From contig JADKIP010000002.1 of assembly GCA_016721185.1 (NCBI GenBank), forward strand, positions 1-64,000: a stretch of 64,000 nt of DNA, written 5' to 3'. This document shows, in pieces, positions 35,282 to 44,482 of this stretch. The DNA comes from Candidatus Dechloromonas phosphorivorans. Its GTDB lineage: Bacteria; Pseudomonadota; Gammaproteobacteria; Burkholderiales; Rhodocyclaceae. The stretch's first letter is position 1. Each line of letters begins with the position of its first letter. The translations under genes and the position numbers were made by a program. A model generated the notes under the pieces. The model saw only the letters and a list, made by a program, of their open reading frames with translations. It searched no databases and had not been told where the DNA came from.

Positions 35282-36800
35282 ATGATCTACGCAGCTCCCG
35301 GCGCAGCCGGTGCCACAATTGATTACAAAGCAAATTACGAAAACTTTATCGGCGGCAAGTGGGTTGCCCCGGTCAAAGGCGAATATTTTGATGTGATCAC
35401 CCCGATCAACGGCAAGGTTTATACCAAAGTTGCACGCTCTACCGCCGAAGACGTCGAGCTGGCGTTGGATGCCGCACACGCAGCCGCCGATGCATGGGCC
35501 AAAACGCCTGCAGCCGAGCGTTCCAATATCCTGCTGAAAATTGCCGACCGTCTGGAAGCCAACCTAGAACGTCTCGCCTATGCCGAAACGGTTGATAACG
35601 GCAAAGCCATCCGCGAAACACTGAACGCCGACATTCCACTCACCATCGATCATTTCCGTTACTTCGCTGGCTGCCTGCGCGCCCAGGAAGGCACGATGAG
35701 CGATATCGACGAGAACACCGTCGCCCACCACTTCCACGAGCCACTCGGTGTCGTGGGTCAGATCATCCCCTGGAACTTTCCCGATTCTGATGGCCGCCTG
35801 GAAACTGGCACCGGCCATCGGCGCCGGTAACTGCGTCGTGCTCAAGCCGGCAGAATCCACCCCGATCTCAATCCTGATCCTGGCTGAATTGATCGCTGAC
35901 ATCCTGCCGCCGGGCGTCCTGAACATCATCAACGGTTACGGCCGCGAAGCCGGCATGCCGCTCGCCACCAGCAAGCGCATCGCCAAGATCGCCTTCACCG
36001 GCTCCACCACCACCGGCCGCGTTATCGCTCAAGCCGCTGCCAACAACCTGATTCCGGCAACGCTGGAACTGGGCGGCAAGTCGCCTAACATCTTCTTTGC
36101 CGACGTGATGGACAAGGACGACGGCTTCCTCGACAAGGCGATCGAAGGCATGGTGCTGTTTGCCTTCAACTCGGGTGAGGTTTGTACCTGCCCGTCACGC
36201 GCCCTGATCCAGGAATCGATTTACGACAAATTCATGGAACGCGTCCTGAAGCGTGTTGCCGCCATCAAGCGGGGCAGCCCGCTTGACACCGATTGCATGA
36301 TGGGTGCCCAGGCTTCGCAGGAACAACTGAGCAAGATCATGTCCTACATTGATCTTGGCAAGCAGGAAGCTGAACTGTTGATCGGTGGCGAAGCCGCCAA
36401 TCTCGACGGCGACCTGGCTGGCGGCTATTACATCCAGCCGACCCTGTTCAAGGGCCATAACAAGATGCGCATCTTCCAGGAAGAGATCTTCGGGCCAGTA
36501 CTTGCCGTGACCACCTTCAAGGATGAAGCCGATGCACTAGCGATCGCCAACGATACCATTTATGGTCTCGGCGCTGGCGTCTGGAGCCGCAACGGTAACG
36601 TCGCTTATCGCATGGGCCGTGCTATCAAAGCTGGCCGCGTCTGGACGAACTGCTACCACGCTTACCCGGCTCACGCCTCTTTTGGTGGCTACAAAGAATC
36701 CGGCATCGGTCGCGAAACACACAAGGTCATCCTCGACCACTACCAGCAACTCAAGTGCGTCCTGGTCAGCTACAGCGAACAGAAACTGGGTTTCTTCTAA
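35282..36800 (+). CDS. NAD-dependent acetaldehyde dehydrogenase (one apparent frameshift)
   Basis: About 506 residues of the AldB/ExaC/PedI class, which oxidises the aldehyde produced by the PQQ enzymes to the acid. The N-terminus reads MIYAAPGAAGATIDYKANYE. After PWNF an extra T in 'AACTTTCCC' (about 35777) breaks the frame; removing it gives FPILMAAWKLAPAIGAGN. The Glu of LELGGKSPNIF, the catalytic Cys in FNSGEVCTCPSR and the C-terminal GYKESGIGRETHK are present. The Cys-Thr-Cys at the active site is usual for this class. It is sigma-54 controlled, and the DUF779 gene follows. Confidence 0.9.
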
Positions 36801-36843
36801 CAGAAGTAGGCTCCTCCACTGTCCCATTTGCGGGCAACTCTTC

Positions 36844-36869
36844 GGGGGCGGGCAACCGCCCCCTTTTTT
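36844..36869 (+). terminator. Terminator between aldehyde dehydrogenase and DUF779
   Basis: GGGGGCGG-GCAA-CCGCCCCC with a T6 tail, a textbook intrinsic terminator. DUF779 and cytochrome would then be made by readthrough. Confidence 0.85.
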
Positions 36870-36881
36870 CAGGAGAAGAGC

Positions 36882-37250
36882 ATGGTTGAAAAAGTCATTG
36901 CCACCGAAACAGCGCTGGCACTCATTGAAAGCCTGAAAAAGAAACACGGTGAGTTAATTTTTCACCAGTCAGGCGGCTGCTGTGACAACAGTGCAGCCAA
37001 TTGTTATTTGCCCGGTGAATTGACCATCGGCGCTGGCGATGTCCACCTCGGCAATATCGGTGGCGTGCCGTTCTATATGAGTACCTCGCAATACACCTAC
37101 TGGAAGCACACCCAGTTGATCATCGACGTCGTTGATGGCCACGGTGGCACTTTTTCTCTGGAAGGTCCGGAAGGCAAAGCTTTCCATACTCGTTCCCGAC
37201 TTTTTACCGATGCTGAATGGGCTGAGCTTGAGGCCAGCGGTACGGTTTGA
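36882..37250 (+). CDS. DUF779 protein
   Basis: 122-residue cytoplasmic protein usually encoded right after acetaldehyde dehydrogenase genes of the ExaC/AldB class. It begins MVEKVIATETALALIESLKK after AGGAGAAGAGC and contains the conserved HQSGGCCDNSAANCY segment with four cysteines in view, probably a metal or redox site. Function is unknown; the gene association suggests help with the dehydrogenase. Confidence 0.9.
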   Translation: MVEKVIATETALALIESLKKKHGELIFHQSGGCCDNSAANCYLPGELTIGAGDVHLGNIGGVPFYMSTSQYTYWKHTQLIIDVVDGHGGTFSLEGPEGKAFHTRSRLFTDAEWAELEASGTV

Positions 37251-37277
37251 ATAAAACACCGATCGAAAGGAATAGAC

Positions 37278-37607
37278 ATGAACAAAAAACTATCTAACCT
37301 GTTTATGCCCCTGCTGGCCGTTTCCGCGCTGGCTATGGCGACCCCGTCCATCGCATCTGAAGCAATTGTCAAGAAAGCCCGTTGTGTCGCCTGCCACACC
37401 GTTGACGCCAAACGCGTTGGCCCCGCCTACAAGGATGTCGCTACCAAGTATCGTGGTGATGCTGGCGCGCCGGATAAACTCTTCGCCAAGGTACGCGCTG
37501 GCGGCAGCGGCAACTGGGGAGAAGTCCCGATGATGCCGCACGGCACTGACAAGATCAGCGATGACGACCTGAAAGCAGCAGTGAAATGGATTCTGGCTTT
37601 AGAGTAA
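37278..37607 (+). CDS. Small cytochrome c (c551/c552 type)
   Basis: 109 residues with a signal peptide (MNKKLSNLFMPLLAVSALAM...IAS), haem site CVACHT and a distal Met in VPMMPHGTDKIS. GPAYKDVATKYRGDAGAP is the hallmark loop of small electron-transfer cytochromes that feed terminal oxidases and nitrite reductase. It lies 27 bases after DUF779 and closes this operon. Confidence 0.9.
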   Translation: MNKKLSNLFMPLLAVSALAMATPSIASEAIVKKARCVACHTVDAKRVGPAYKDVATKYRGDAGAPDKLFAKVRAGGSGNWGEVPMMPHGTDKISDDDLKAAVKWILALE

Positions 37608-37634
37608 GTTAAGACAGTGGCAAGTTTGCCAGCA

Positions 37635-37671
37635 CAAAAAAACCGCAAAGCTGAAAGCTTGCGGTTTTTTT
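37635..37671 (+). terminator. Terminator after the cytochrome gene
   Basis: AACCGCAAAGCT and AGCTTGCGGTT form a stem with a short GAA loop, flanked by A and T runs (T7 on the plus strand). It may act in both directions between converging genes. Confidence 0.85.
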
Positions 37672-37737
37672 ACGGGCAAACGCTGTAAATGACTCGCTTC
37701 AATCACCAACCCACTTGATCAGAAGTTAGGCGCATGA

Positions 37738-38271
37738 TCAGTTTTTGAACGCCTTGCCGGGCAGCATGCGTTGAAGCGTCCCATCTCGCTTGATGGCATG
37801 TTTAAAGGCACCGGCCACATGGAGAAAAATCAGGCCGCCGCCGCCCCAGACCGCTATTTGGTGCAATTGCTTGAAGAACGCGTTGAGCGACTCGTCAGGC
37901 CAACCTGCTTTTGGAATTTCAACGCCAAAAAACTTCAATGCATAGGGCGTAAACGAAGACGCCAAGTAGCCGGCCAGCGGCGCCAGAAACAAAAACGCAT
38001 AGAGCGCATGGTGCGTCGCATGAGCCAGTTTGGCCTCCCAACCAGTCGCGGTTGTCGGTGGCGGCGGCTGCCGGCGCCGCCAAGCCAAGCGAACAACGAC
38101 CACCAACAGCATCGCCAAGCCCAACGACTTGTGCAAACCATAAGCCGCACTACGCTCAGCCCCTTTGGGCAAATCGGTCATCGTCCAACCGAGCCAAAGC
38201 AACCACAAAATAACGGCCGCCTGGGCCCAGTGCAGGGCAATGGCGGGTAAGGAATAACGCGGCTGACTCAT
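37738..38271 (-). CDS. Cytochrome b561-type membrane protein
   Basis: 177 residues with four membrane helices and the histidines expected to hold two b haems (ALHWAQAAVILWLLWLGW, GLHKSLGLAMLLVVVVRLAW, HATHHALYAFLFLAPLAGYL, HQIAVWGGGGLIFLHVAGAF). It exchanges electrons between quinone and periplasmic partners. It is convergent with the cytochrome gene and near the PedG/PedF operon; a link to alcohol oxidation is likely but not shown. Confidence 0.88.
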   Translation of the reverse strand: MSQPRYSLPAIALHWAQAAVILWLLWLGWTMTDLPKGAERSAAYGLHKSLGLAMLLVVVVRLAWRRRQPPPPTTATGWEAKLAHATHHALYAFLFLAPLAGYLASSFTPYALKFFGVEIPKAGWPDESLNAFFKQLHQIAVWGGGGLIFLHVAGAFKHAIKRDGTLQRMLPGKAFKN

Positions 38272-38427
38272 CCGAGGCCTTGACTCAAAGAGCCACTGTT
38301 CAATGTGAGCTCATGCAAAATTTTTAAATGCTCTTTTTATCGACTACCGCCGGATCCTTGAATCCGTCGGTGTCCATAAGAGTTCGTTCCGACAAAAAAT
38401 CCAGATCGAGAAAAGCGGGCTAACAGC

Positions 38428-39273
38428 TTAGGCCGGAAAATAAGAAATGCCGTGGCGCTTGAATATCGCAGCAATGCTGCCATCCCGCTTCAAATCAGCC
38501 AATGCACCGCCTATTGCCTCAGCCAACTCCATTTCCTCGACTTTAACCGCCATGCCTAACGGCCAACTATCAACCTTCAACTCGGCAAATTTTGATGTTT
38601 CAATCGGGAAGCGGGTTTGCCCAGCCAAAGCCGATTCCAACTCGGCGCGCGGCGACAGAATTGCCGCGATTTGGCCATCGGCCAAACCCTTCGCAGCTTC
38701 GCTAACGGTCTTGAAATGCACAACATTGTCGCGCAACCTGCCATTGAGGACGCCAAGCAGAAAAGAATCGGCCAGGCTTGCTGTTTCAACGCCAATTTTT
38801 TCCCGAGTAAAGATCTCCAGCGCGACAGCAGCGGAACCTGAAAGACGCGGCACAATGTCGGGGTTTCTTGCCAACGCAAGGGTTTCACGATGATAGGAAC
38901 CGAAGATTCGTACCTTGTCGTTAGCCCTCGCAAGAAGTTCGTCTACCGGAACGTGCATCATGACGTCAGCCGGTTGCGTCCCTAGGTAATGACCTTTCCA
39001 GACCATGTTCCGCAGGTCGTCGTTCATATCCTCGTCAGCATTGAAACCAACAATTTCCGGCGTCAAACCAAGCTTTTCCGCAATGGCGCGCCCGATGTCG
39101 GCATCAATACCTTTTCCGCCACTCATTGCGTAGGGCGGGAAGTCATTGTAAACCGCGATACGCAAGCGCCCGCGCTGCCGAATTGCCGCCATATCGTCAG
39201 CACGGGATGGCAATGTGGCGAATAAAGGAGTTGCAGCCAGGGCTTTGAGCCAAAGGCGGCGATTATTCTTCAT
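38428..39273 (-). CDS. PedG-like periplasmic binding protein of quinoprotein clusters
   Basis: 281 residues from the start at 39273, with a signal peptide (MKNNRRLWLKALAATPLFAT) and a bacterial solute-binding fold of the amino-acid type (RLRIAVYNDFPPYAMSGGKG; GIDADIGRAIAEKLGLTPEI). No transporter genes accompany it. This subgroup is regularly found with PQQ dehydrogenases, and a role in loading cofactor or metal, or in sensing, has been suggested. Its start overlaps the end of the PedF-type cytochrome gene by 11 bases. Confidence 0.85.
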   Translation of the reverse strand: MKNNRRLWLKALAATPLFATLPSRADDMAAIRQRGRLRIAVYNDFPPYAMSGGKGIDADIGRAIAEKLGLTPEIVGFNADEDMNDDLRNMVWKGHYLGTQPADVMMHVPVDELLARANDKVRIFGSYHRETLALARNPDIVPRLSGSAAVALEIFTREKIGVETASLADSFLLGVLNGRLRDNVVHFKTVSEAAKGLADGQIAAILSPRAELESALAGQTRFPIETSKFAELKVDSWPLGMAVKVEEMELAEAIGGALADLKRDGSIAAIFKRHGISYFPA

Positions 39274-39691
39274 GCACGGTCTCCAGCCAGGCACGAATTG
39301 ACCACATGGCTTCCTGACTCAATGTACCTTCAAACGGTGGCATATAAACGCGACCATCACGCACAGCGCCCTTGCGAATACGCTGCATGAAGACCTCGTC
39401 ACCGTCATCACCTAGCGGCAGGTAGCGCAGGTCCGGCGCAATACCGCCAGAAACAGCGCCAAGGCCGTGGCAACGAGCACAGTTTTGGTTAAATGCAGAA
39501 TCTCCGATGCGAATAGCTGTCTTATCTTTGCGGTAAGGATTCGCAGTCTGCCAATCGGCGCCAAGATTTTTCAGGCCTGTTGTATCTACAGCTTGGGGAA
39601 CGACATCACCGTGGGCAAAAACTTGTGGTGCGGTCGCACCGAGAAAAAGAGCTGCGGCTACAGCGCAGAAAGAACGGATAGGATGTTTCAC
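39263..39691 (-). CDS. PedF-type cytochrome c (second copy)
   Basis: 142 residues with a signal peptide (MKHPIRSFCAVAAALFLGAT...FA), haem site CARCHG and a distal Met in YMPPFEGTLSQ. DWQTANPYRKDKTAIRIGDS parallels the other PedF-like protein at 29166. It is the first gene of the PedF-PedG operon, with a perfect sigma-54 promoter about 50 bases upstream. One PedF may serve each dehydrogenase. Confidence 0.88.
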   Translation of the reverse strand: MKHPIRSFCAVAAALFLGATAPQVFAHGDVVPQAVDTTGLKNLGADWQTANPYRKDKTAIRIGDSAFNQNCARCHGLGAVSGGIAPDLRYLPLGDDGDEVFMQRIRKGAVRDGRVYMPPFEGTLSQEAMWSIRAWLETVHEE

Positions 39692-39739
39692 ATTGGCTCC
39701 TTTGGTAATTACGAGTAACTGCTTTTGTCGATTATCTTT

Positions 39740-39755
39740 TGCAAACCCTGTGCCA
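39740..39755 (-). promoter_or_regulatory. Sigma-54 promoter of the PedF-PedG operon
   Basis: On the minus strand TGGCACAGGGTTTGCA is a perfect match to TGGCACRNNNNTTGCW. It is 49 bases before the cytochrome start. Confidence 0.9.
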
Positions 39756-39849
39756 GGGAGTTCGGACTCGCGTTTTCATGCAAATCTAGCGCATCTATGG
39801 CAATAGTGCATCCCCGAACGCCTGCAATCGGCTTAATATTGCCAGATCT

Positions 39850-39865
39850 TGGCACACCCTTTGCT
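39850..39865 (+). promoter_or_regulatory. Sigma-54 promoter of the activator gene
   Basis: TGGCACACCCTTTGCT is a perfect match to TGGCACRNNNNTTGCW. It is divergent from the promoter at 39740-39755, with 94 bases between them in which activator sites may lie. Confidence 0.9.
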
Positions 39866-39975
39866 GACTTATTCGACCAACTGTTCAGCGCATTGCTAAT
39901 AAAAGGTGCAGGTGTTACGTTATGAAGCAACAAGAGCAAAAAAATCAAAAGATTGATCAAGATTTTGGAGGAGAG

Positions 39976-42003
39976 ATGGGACAATTTCAACCAATAACCG
40001 AAATACACGGTCAACAGCTAGAACAAGCAAGGCAGCTTTTCTTTGATCGCGGTGTATTGCCGGAAGGCCTCGTGAAGCCGATGATCATACGCTCCTGGGA
40101 GCGATGCAGACGCTTTGGCTTGAACGAAAGCGGCTACTTGCCGGGCATTGAATCGCTTGACCGCGTTGCCCTCAAAACAGAGCAAGAGCGTAATCGCTAC
40201 TTATTGCTACAAGGTCGCCCGATCATGGAGCATGTTTTTGAGCATATCCGCGACTCGGGCAGCATGGTCGTCCTTGCCGACGCCAACGGATTACTCCTGG
40301 AAACCGTCGGTGACGCCGACTTTGTGGATCGGGCTGACCGTATCGCGTTAGCCGCTGGCGCTTCGTGGGATGAAAATCTGCGCGGAACCAATGCAATTGG
40401 CACCGCACTGACTGAAGAGTTACCGACCGAGGTCTTGGGCGCGGAACATTTTCTCGAACACAATGGTTTCCTGACTTGTTGTGCCAGCCCTATTTTTGGA
40501 CCTGATGGTCGATTGATCGGTATTTTGAATATCTCGGGCGACTACCGTGCGCAGAAGCATCACACGATGGGCCTGGTTCGCCTCTCATCATCAACCATCG
40601 AAAGACGACTCTTCGAATCGACCCATGCGCGCGACCTCCTCGTCTGCTTTCACAACCGGGCTGATTATCTGGGTAGCCCAAAAGAAGGTTTGGCCGCAGT
40701 TTCACCGGATGGACAGATACTGGCAATCAACCGGGATGGCTTGAAAATCCTCGGTATCCGCCAGGTTGATGCCGTTCGCCGCGACTTCTCGATGGTCTTC
40801 GAAAGCAGCCTGTCGGTTCTCGTCGACCGCCTTCGTAACGGCCAATTAGGCAGCTGCGAAATAACCGTTGGCGGCAAAGCATTTTTTGTTCAGTTGCGCG
40901 GTCAAATCCCCCCCCCCACGATGTCTGGGCGGGTTTACGACGAAACCCCTGCACCTCGAGCTGTGCGGCGCACGGATGTCACACCGCCCGCTCCCGAGTT
41001 GAATCTCGATACCCTGAACACTGGCGACGCAAGGCTTCAGGCGGCGATAGACCGGGCGCGAAAAATTCTTGGTCGTGACATACCAATCCTGATTCAGGGC
41101 GAATCTGGCGCCGGCAAGGAAATATTCGCCAAGGGCTTCCACAACAGCGGCCCCCGCCAGAGCGGCCCTTTCGTCGCACTGAACTGCGCCTCGATTCCGG
41201 AAACCTTGATTGAGTCCGAGCTTTTTGGTTACCAGGGCGGCGCCTTTACCGGCGCTCGCAAGGAAGGCGCCCCCGGCAAAATTCAACAGGCGCACGGCGG
41301 CACGCTTTTTCTTGATGAAATCGGCGACATGCCGCTCAACCTTCAGGCTCGCCTTTTGCGCGTACTGCAAGAGCGCTGCGTTACACCACTCGGCAGTACG
41401 CGATCCATTCAGGTCGATATTTCGCTGGTATGCGCCACCCACCGCCGCCTGCGCGAAGAAGTCGCCCGGGGCAGCTTCCGCGAAGACCTTTATTACCGCC
41501 TGAATGGATTGTGCGTCACCCTGCCCTCACTGCGTGACCGTACGGATATTCGGCAGATGGTGAGCAAACTGGCCAATGCCGAAGCGGTCTATCGCGCCCC
41601 CGTCGAGTTCTCGGAGAGCGCGCTGCAAGCCATGGAAAAGTATGACTGGCCGGGCAACATTCGCCAGTTATTCAACGTCATCCGGGTCGCCATTGCGCTA
41701 CTGGACGAAGGCGAGACATTGATCACCGAGAGCCACCTGCCGGAAGAGTTGTTTGAAACAAACCCATTCTCGGGAAGCAGCAAACCGGCTGCGGCTAGCG
41801 ACCCCTGGGCGGCCGCACCTCTTGAAAACACTGCGGGCAGCCTGGAAGAAATCGGGCGCAAGGCAGCATTACGAACCTTGGAGGCGGCCGGTGGAAACGT
41901 ATCTGCGGCGGCTCGCCAGTTAGGCATCAGCCGCAATACCCTGTACCGAAAAGCTCGGCAAGTTCTGATTGAGATGGTTGTCCTTTACCCCTCCCCGGGC
42001 TAA
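39976..42003 (+). CDS. AcoR-type sigma-54-dependent activator
   Basis: 675 residues from 39976, chosen because GGAGGAGAG precedes it; an in-frame ATG at 39922 has no clear ribosome site. A GAF-like N-terminal sensor (residues about 55-200) is followed by a PAS-like segment, the AAA+ domain with Walker A GESGAGKE, the sigma-54 contact loop GGAFTGA and Walker B GTLFLDEIG, and a Fis-type helix-turn-helix (GGNVSAAARQLGISRNTLYR). The family includes AcoR (acetoin) and related alcohol/aldehyde regulators. It is the obvious partner of the five sigma-54 promoters, including its own. Its stop overlaps the convergent SirB2 gene. Confidence 0.92.
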   Translation: MGQFQPITEIHGQQLEQARQLFFDRGVLPEGLVKPMIIRSWERCRRFGLNESGYLPGIESLDRVALKTEQERNRYLLLQGRPIMEHVFEHIRDSGSMVVLADANGLLLETVGDADFVDRADRIALAAGASWDENLRGTNAIGTALTEELPTEVLGAEHFLEHNGFLTCCASPIFGPDGRLIGILNISGDYRAQKHHTMGLVRLSSSTIERRLFESTHARDLLVCFHNRADYLGSPKEGLAAVSPDGQILAINRDGLKILGIRQVDAVRRDFSMVFESSLSVLVDRLRNGQLGSCEITVGGKAFFVQLRGQIPPPTMSGRVYDETPAPRAVRRTDVTPPAPELNLDTLNTGDARLQAAIDRARKILGRDIPILIQGESGAGKEIFAKGFHNSGPRQSGPFVALNCASIPETLIESELFGYQGGAFTGARKEGAPGKIQQAHGGTLFLDEIGDMPLNLQARLLRVLQERCVTPLGSTRSIQVDISLVCATHRRLREEVARGSFREDLYYRLNGLCVTLPSLRDRTDIRQMVSKLANAEAVYRAPVEFSESALQAMEKYDWPGNIRQLFNVIRVAIALLDEGETLITESHLPEELFETNPFSGSSKPAAASDPWAAAPLENTAGSLEEIGRKAALRTLEAAGGNVSAAARQLGISRNTLYRKARQVLIEMVVLYPSPG

Positions 42004-42380
42004 AGGACAATCAGCGGATTACGCGTCAGGGCAACGCTGACGATGTAGGCATAGCTAAGTAAGGCCAGGATAAAAAATCGGGCACGGATGGCTTTTGTCT
42101 TGCCGCGCTTCAGCGCCATCATGCCGAGCAGAATATAGGCGAGCAAACCAAAAAACTTGGCGGTCAGCCAGGGCTGATAAAACGGATATTGGGCACTCAT
42201 TACGGCCATCGTTATCGCGCTGCCAAGCAGCGTACTGTCGATGACATGTGGCGCAATACGTGCCAAGCGTTGGTGGAGCATGGGTGACTCACGCAGCATC
42301 CACCAACCGCGTAGCGCAAAACCCAGGCCACTGAGGACAACGCAGGTGATGTGCAGATGCTTGAGGAGCAGGTAGCTCAT
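42000..42380 (-). CDS. SirB2-family membrane protein
   Basis: 126 residues and four membrane helices with conserved His residues (YLLLKHLHITCVVLSGLGFA; APHVIDSTLLGSAITMAV). SirB2 proteins are uncharacterised. The gene overlaps the end of the large membrane protein gene (42377-43687) and is the last of the hemerythrin operon. Confidence 0.82.
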   Translation of the reverse strand: MSYLLLKHLHITCVVLSGLGFALRGWWMLRESPMLHQRLARIAPHVIDSTLLGSAITMAVMSAQYPFYQPWLTAKFFGLLAYILLGMMALKRGKTKAIRARFFILALLSYAYIVSVALTRNPLIVL

Positions 42381-43687
42381 CGGGCAGCCAGGATCACAGC
42401 AAGTTTCGCTTCGATATCCACTTTATATTCGGCATAGCGCCGAATTGCCCCGAAAAGATTGAGCCATAACCAGCCACTGGCTAATGCAAAAGACAAGCCG
42501 GCGACGCGACTCAGCCACTCGGGCCACACTGCAGCAACAAGCAGGAGGAGGATAGCGGCGGTATAGGCTTTCATCTGCCGCTCCATATCAAGGCTGGGTA
42601 ATATTTTGCTCATGTTGGGTGCCGGCACCTTGGCCTGCCCGAGGTTCTGTAAATGTAACCAGGTCAGAAAGGGAACGATTTTGTACAACATGCCGATGAT
42701 GAGGGGCAGAAAGCCTCCCCCAATCAGCAAAATGCCAAAAATCATCGTCCAGCCTTGAAGTTCCCCTGCAGCGGGCCAGATTGCTGCGGTCAACAGCATA
42801 AAAAGGGCAAAAATACTGCCCACCAGGCCAAGCTGCCAATAGCGATAAGTCACATCGGCACGCGCCCGCCGTCTTTTGCTTTGCAGGCGCAGGGTCAGCC
42901 CGGCAAAAGCCAGGCCGGCCAGTGCGGCCAGCGCCTGACTCAAGCGAACCAGCCCTGGCGCATCGACCAGTACCGCGCCGCTCCAAATCAGCAACAAGGC
43001 AAGCATCGTCAAGGGATACCACCAACTGGGCCGCGCCGGATAACCGGGCGTCAGTTGGAACATCGGCACCACCACGTAGGCGATCGCTGCCAGCAAAACA
43101 CCGGCCCAGCCACCCAGCCCCCAGCCGGCATGCAAATCAGCCAGCACCGGCAAGGGTAAGGGCCAGCCGTTCGCCATCGCCAGCGCCATCACCACGCCCA
43201 AGGCAATCACGATTAAAAGGGAAAACATGGCCAGTTTTAGGCCACGAATCGTCGGACTGGTGGATGGCACGCCGATTAAGGCCTGCAATGCCGCGGCGAG
43301 AAAAACCAGCACGGTCAGCGCCAGCAGCACGGCCGCACTGTTCAACAAAACAGGCAGCCCAAAATAGAAGCCGCCGACCAGCAATAACGCACCACTCGTC
43401 AAGCCCGCGTGGACAATCGTGGCGAGCAGCAAGGGACGGGGCAGATTGGCGCCGGCAACCACGGGCAATATCTGGATCAGCGCGCCGAGCATCATTTGCA
43501 GCATGAAGCCAAGCGTCAGCAAATGCGTCACAGCCAGCACCGCCGGCATCCAGCGCGAGACGAATATATCCGGCCCCTCGAAGGCGATTAGCAGGCCAGC
43601 CAGTACCGCAAATAGCGGAGCAGTTAGAAAAAACCGCAGCGGCGCCGCGTAAGGCGGCGCGCTTTCAAACGACATGAGCGCTTGCAT
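42377..43687 (-). CDS. 12-TM haem-copper-oxidase-like membrane protein
   Basis: 436 residues and about 12 membrane helices. The VTHLLTLGFMLQMMLGALIQ segment, with its His, and HAGWGLGGWAGVLLAAIAYV, followed by VVPMFQLTPGYP, recall NnrS and subunit I-like proteins of denitrifiers. The copper-site histidines of true oxidases are not evident. Found with hemerythrin, DUF2249 and SirB2 genes, it is probably part of nitrosative stress defence. I cannot assign a reaction. Confidence 0.65.
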   Translation of the reverse strand: MQALMSFESAPPYAAPLRFFLTAPLFAVLAGLLIAFEGPDIFVSRWMPAVLAVTHLLTLGFMLQMMLGALIQILPVVAGANLPRPLLLATIVHAGLTSGALLLVGGFYFGLPVLLNSAAVLLALTVLVFLAAALQALIGVPSTSPTIRGLKLAMFSLLIVIALGVVMALAMANGWPLPLPVLADLHAGWGLGGWAGVLLAAIAYVVVPMFQLTPGYPARPSWWYPLTMLALLLIWSGAVLVDAPGLVRLSQALAALAGLAFAGLTLRLQSKRRRARADVTYRYWQLGLVGSIFALFMLLTAAIWPAAGELQGWTMIFGILLIGGGFLPLIIGMLYKIVPFLTWLHLQNLGQAKVPAPNMSKILPSLDMERQMKAYTAAILLLLVAAVWPEWLSRVAGLSFALASGWLWLNLFGAIRRYAEYKVDIEAKLAVILAAR

Positions 43688-43755
43688 CGGTGCTTACAAA
43701 TCAGGCCAGTGAATCAGGCTGGTGAATCAAGCCCGTTGATAGCAATAGCGGAGAT

Positions 43756-43983
43756 TCAGCGCGAGATGAGGACTTCGAAAGTGCCATCGGGTAGCAGTTC
43801 GGTTTCATAAGCGTGTCCGTTCTGTTTGAGCACCTTGTAGAGCGGATGCGGTTCACGGAAGAGCAGCAGCAGCATCTTCTCGCCTTCTTTGAGATGGTCA
43901 AGCATCTCCATGGTTTTGACGAAAGGCTCGGGTGCCTCAAGGTAGCGCGCATCGACGACGTAAGGGGTTTTCGCGTGCGTCAT
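43756..43983 (-). CDS. DUF2249 (TusA/SirA-like) protein
   Basis: 75-residue cytoplasmic protein with the two-layer TusA-like fold expected from VVDARYLEAPEPFVKTMEML and LLLLFREPHPLYKVLKQNGH. It lacks the Cys-Pro motif of TusA and instead has Glu-Pro. DUF2249 is common beside hemerythrins and denitrification genes. Its start overlaps the hemerythrin stop (ATGA). Confidence 0.82.
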   Translation of the reverse strand: MTHAKTPYVVDARYLEAPEPFVKTMEMLDHLKEGEKMLLLLFREPHPLYKVLKQNGHAYETELLPDGTFEVLISR

Positions 43984-44426
43984 GCGTCGGCAAGCTCGGT
44001 TTCAAGGCGCTGGAGAACTTCCGGCAGTTCCGCGCTCAGGTGCTGGTCACACATTGGATAGAGCATGTTCTCCTCCTTCATGTTGTGCTGCTGCATCATG
44101 ATCAGCAGCGTTTCGGCCTGGCCGAGATAGTCATCGGTATTGCCCGCTTTCAGCGCGTCGACCGCATCATCCATCAGCGAACGCATCTGGGCGTGCTCCA
44201 TGCGCATAACCTGGGTCGGGCCCATTGTCATGCCGGTTTTGGCTTCAAAGGTGGGGAAAAGCGTTTTTTCCTCTGTATTGAAATGCGCCAAGATGGCTGT
44301 ATGGAAATGCTCAAAGGCCGCGAGGGCTGCTTCAAGATTATTTTGACCGATCGCCTGCTCGGCGTCAGCGAAGAGATCATCGCAGTGACGGTGATCTTCA
44401 GTCATAAAAGTACGGATAGTAGTCAT
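43980..44426 (-). CDS. Hemerythrin HHE-domain protein
   Basis: 148-residue four-helix protein with diiron ligands at the expected places: EDHRHCDDLFADAE, FHTAILAHFNTEEKTLFPTF, MRMEHAQMRSLMDD and MMQQHNMKEENMLYPMCDQH. Similar proteins (DnrN/YtfE-like) bind oxygen or NO and protect iron-sulphur proteins. It heads the operon hemerythrin-DUF2249-12TM-SirB2, with a DNR-type box 57 bases upstream. Confidence 0.92.
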   Translation of the reverse strand: MTTIRTFMTEDHRHCDDLFADAEQAIGQNNLEAALAAFEHFHTAILAHFNTEEKTLFPTFEAKTGMTMGPTQVMRMEHAQMRSLMDDAVDALKAGNTDDYLGQAETLLIMMQQHNMKEENMLYPMCDQHLSAELPEVLQRLETELADA

Positions 44427-44482
44427 GGTTCGCTCGTAGCGGTTGGGTGGTTCATTCTCGGGGGCTACCCCGAGATGTCACC

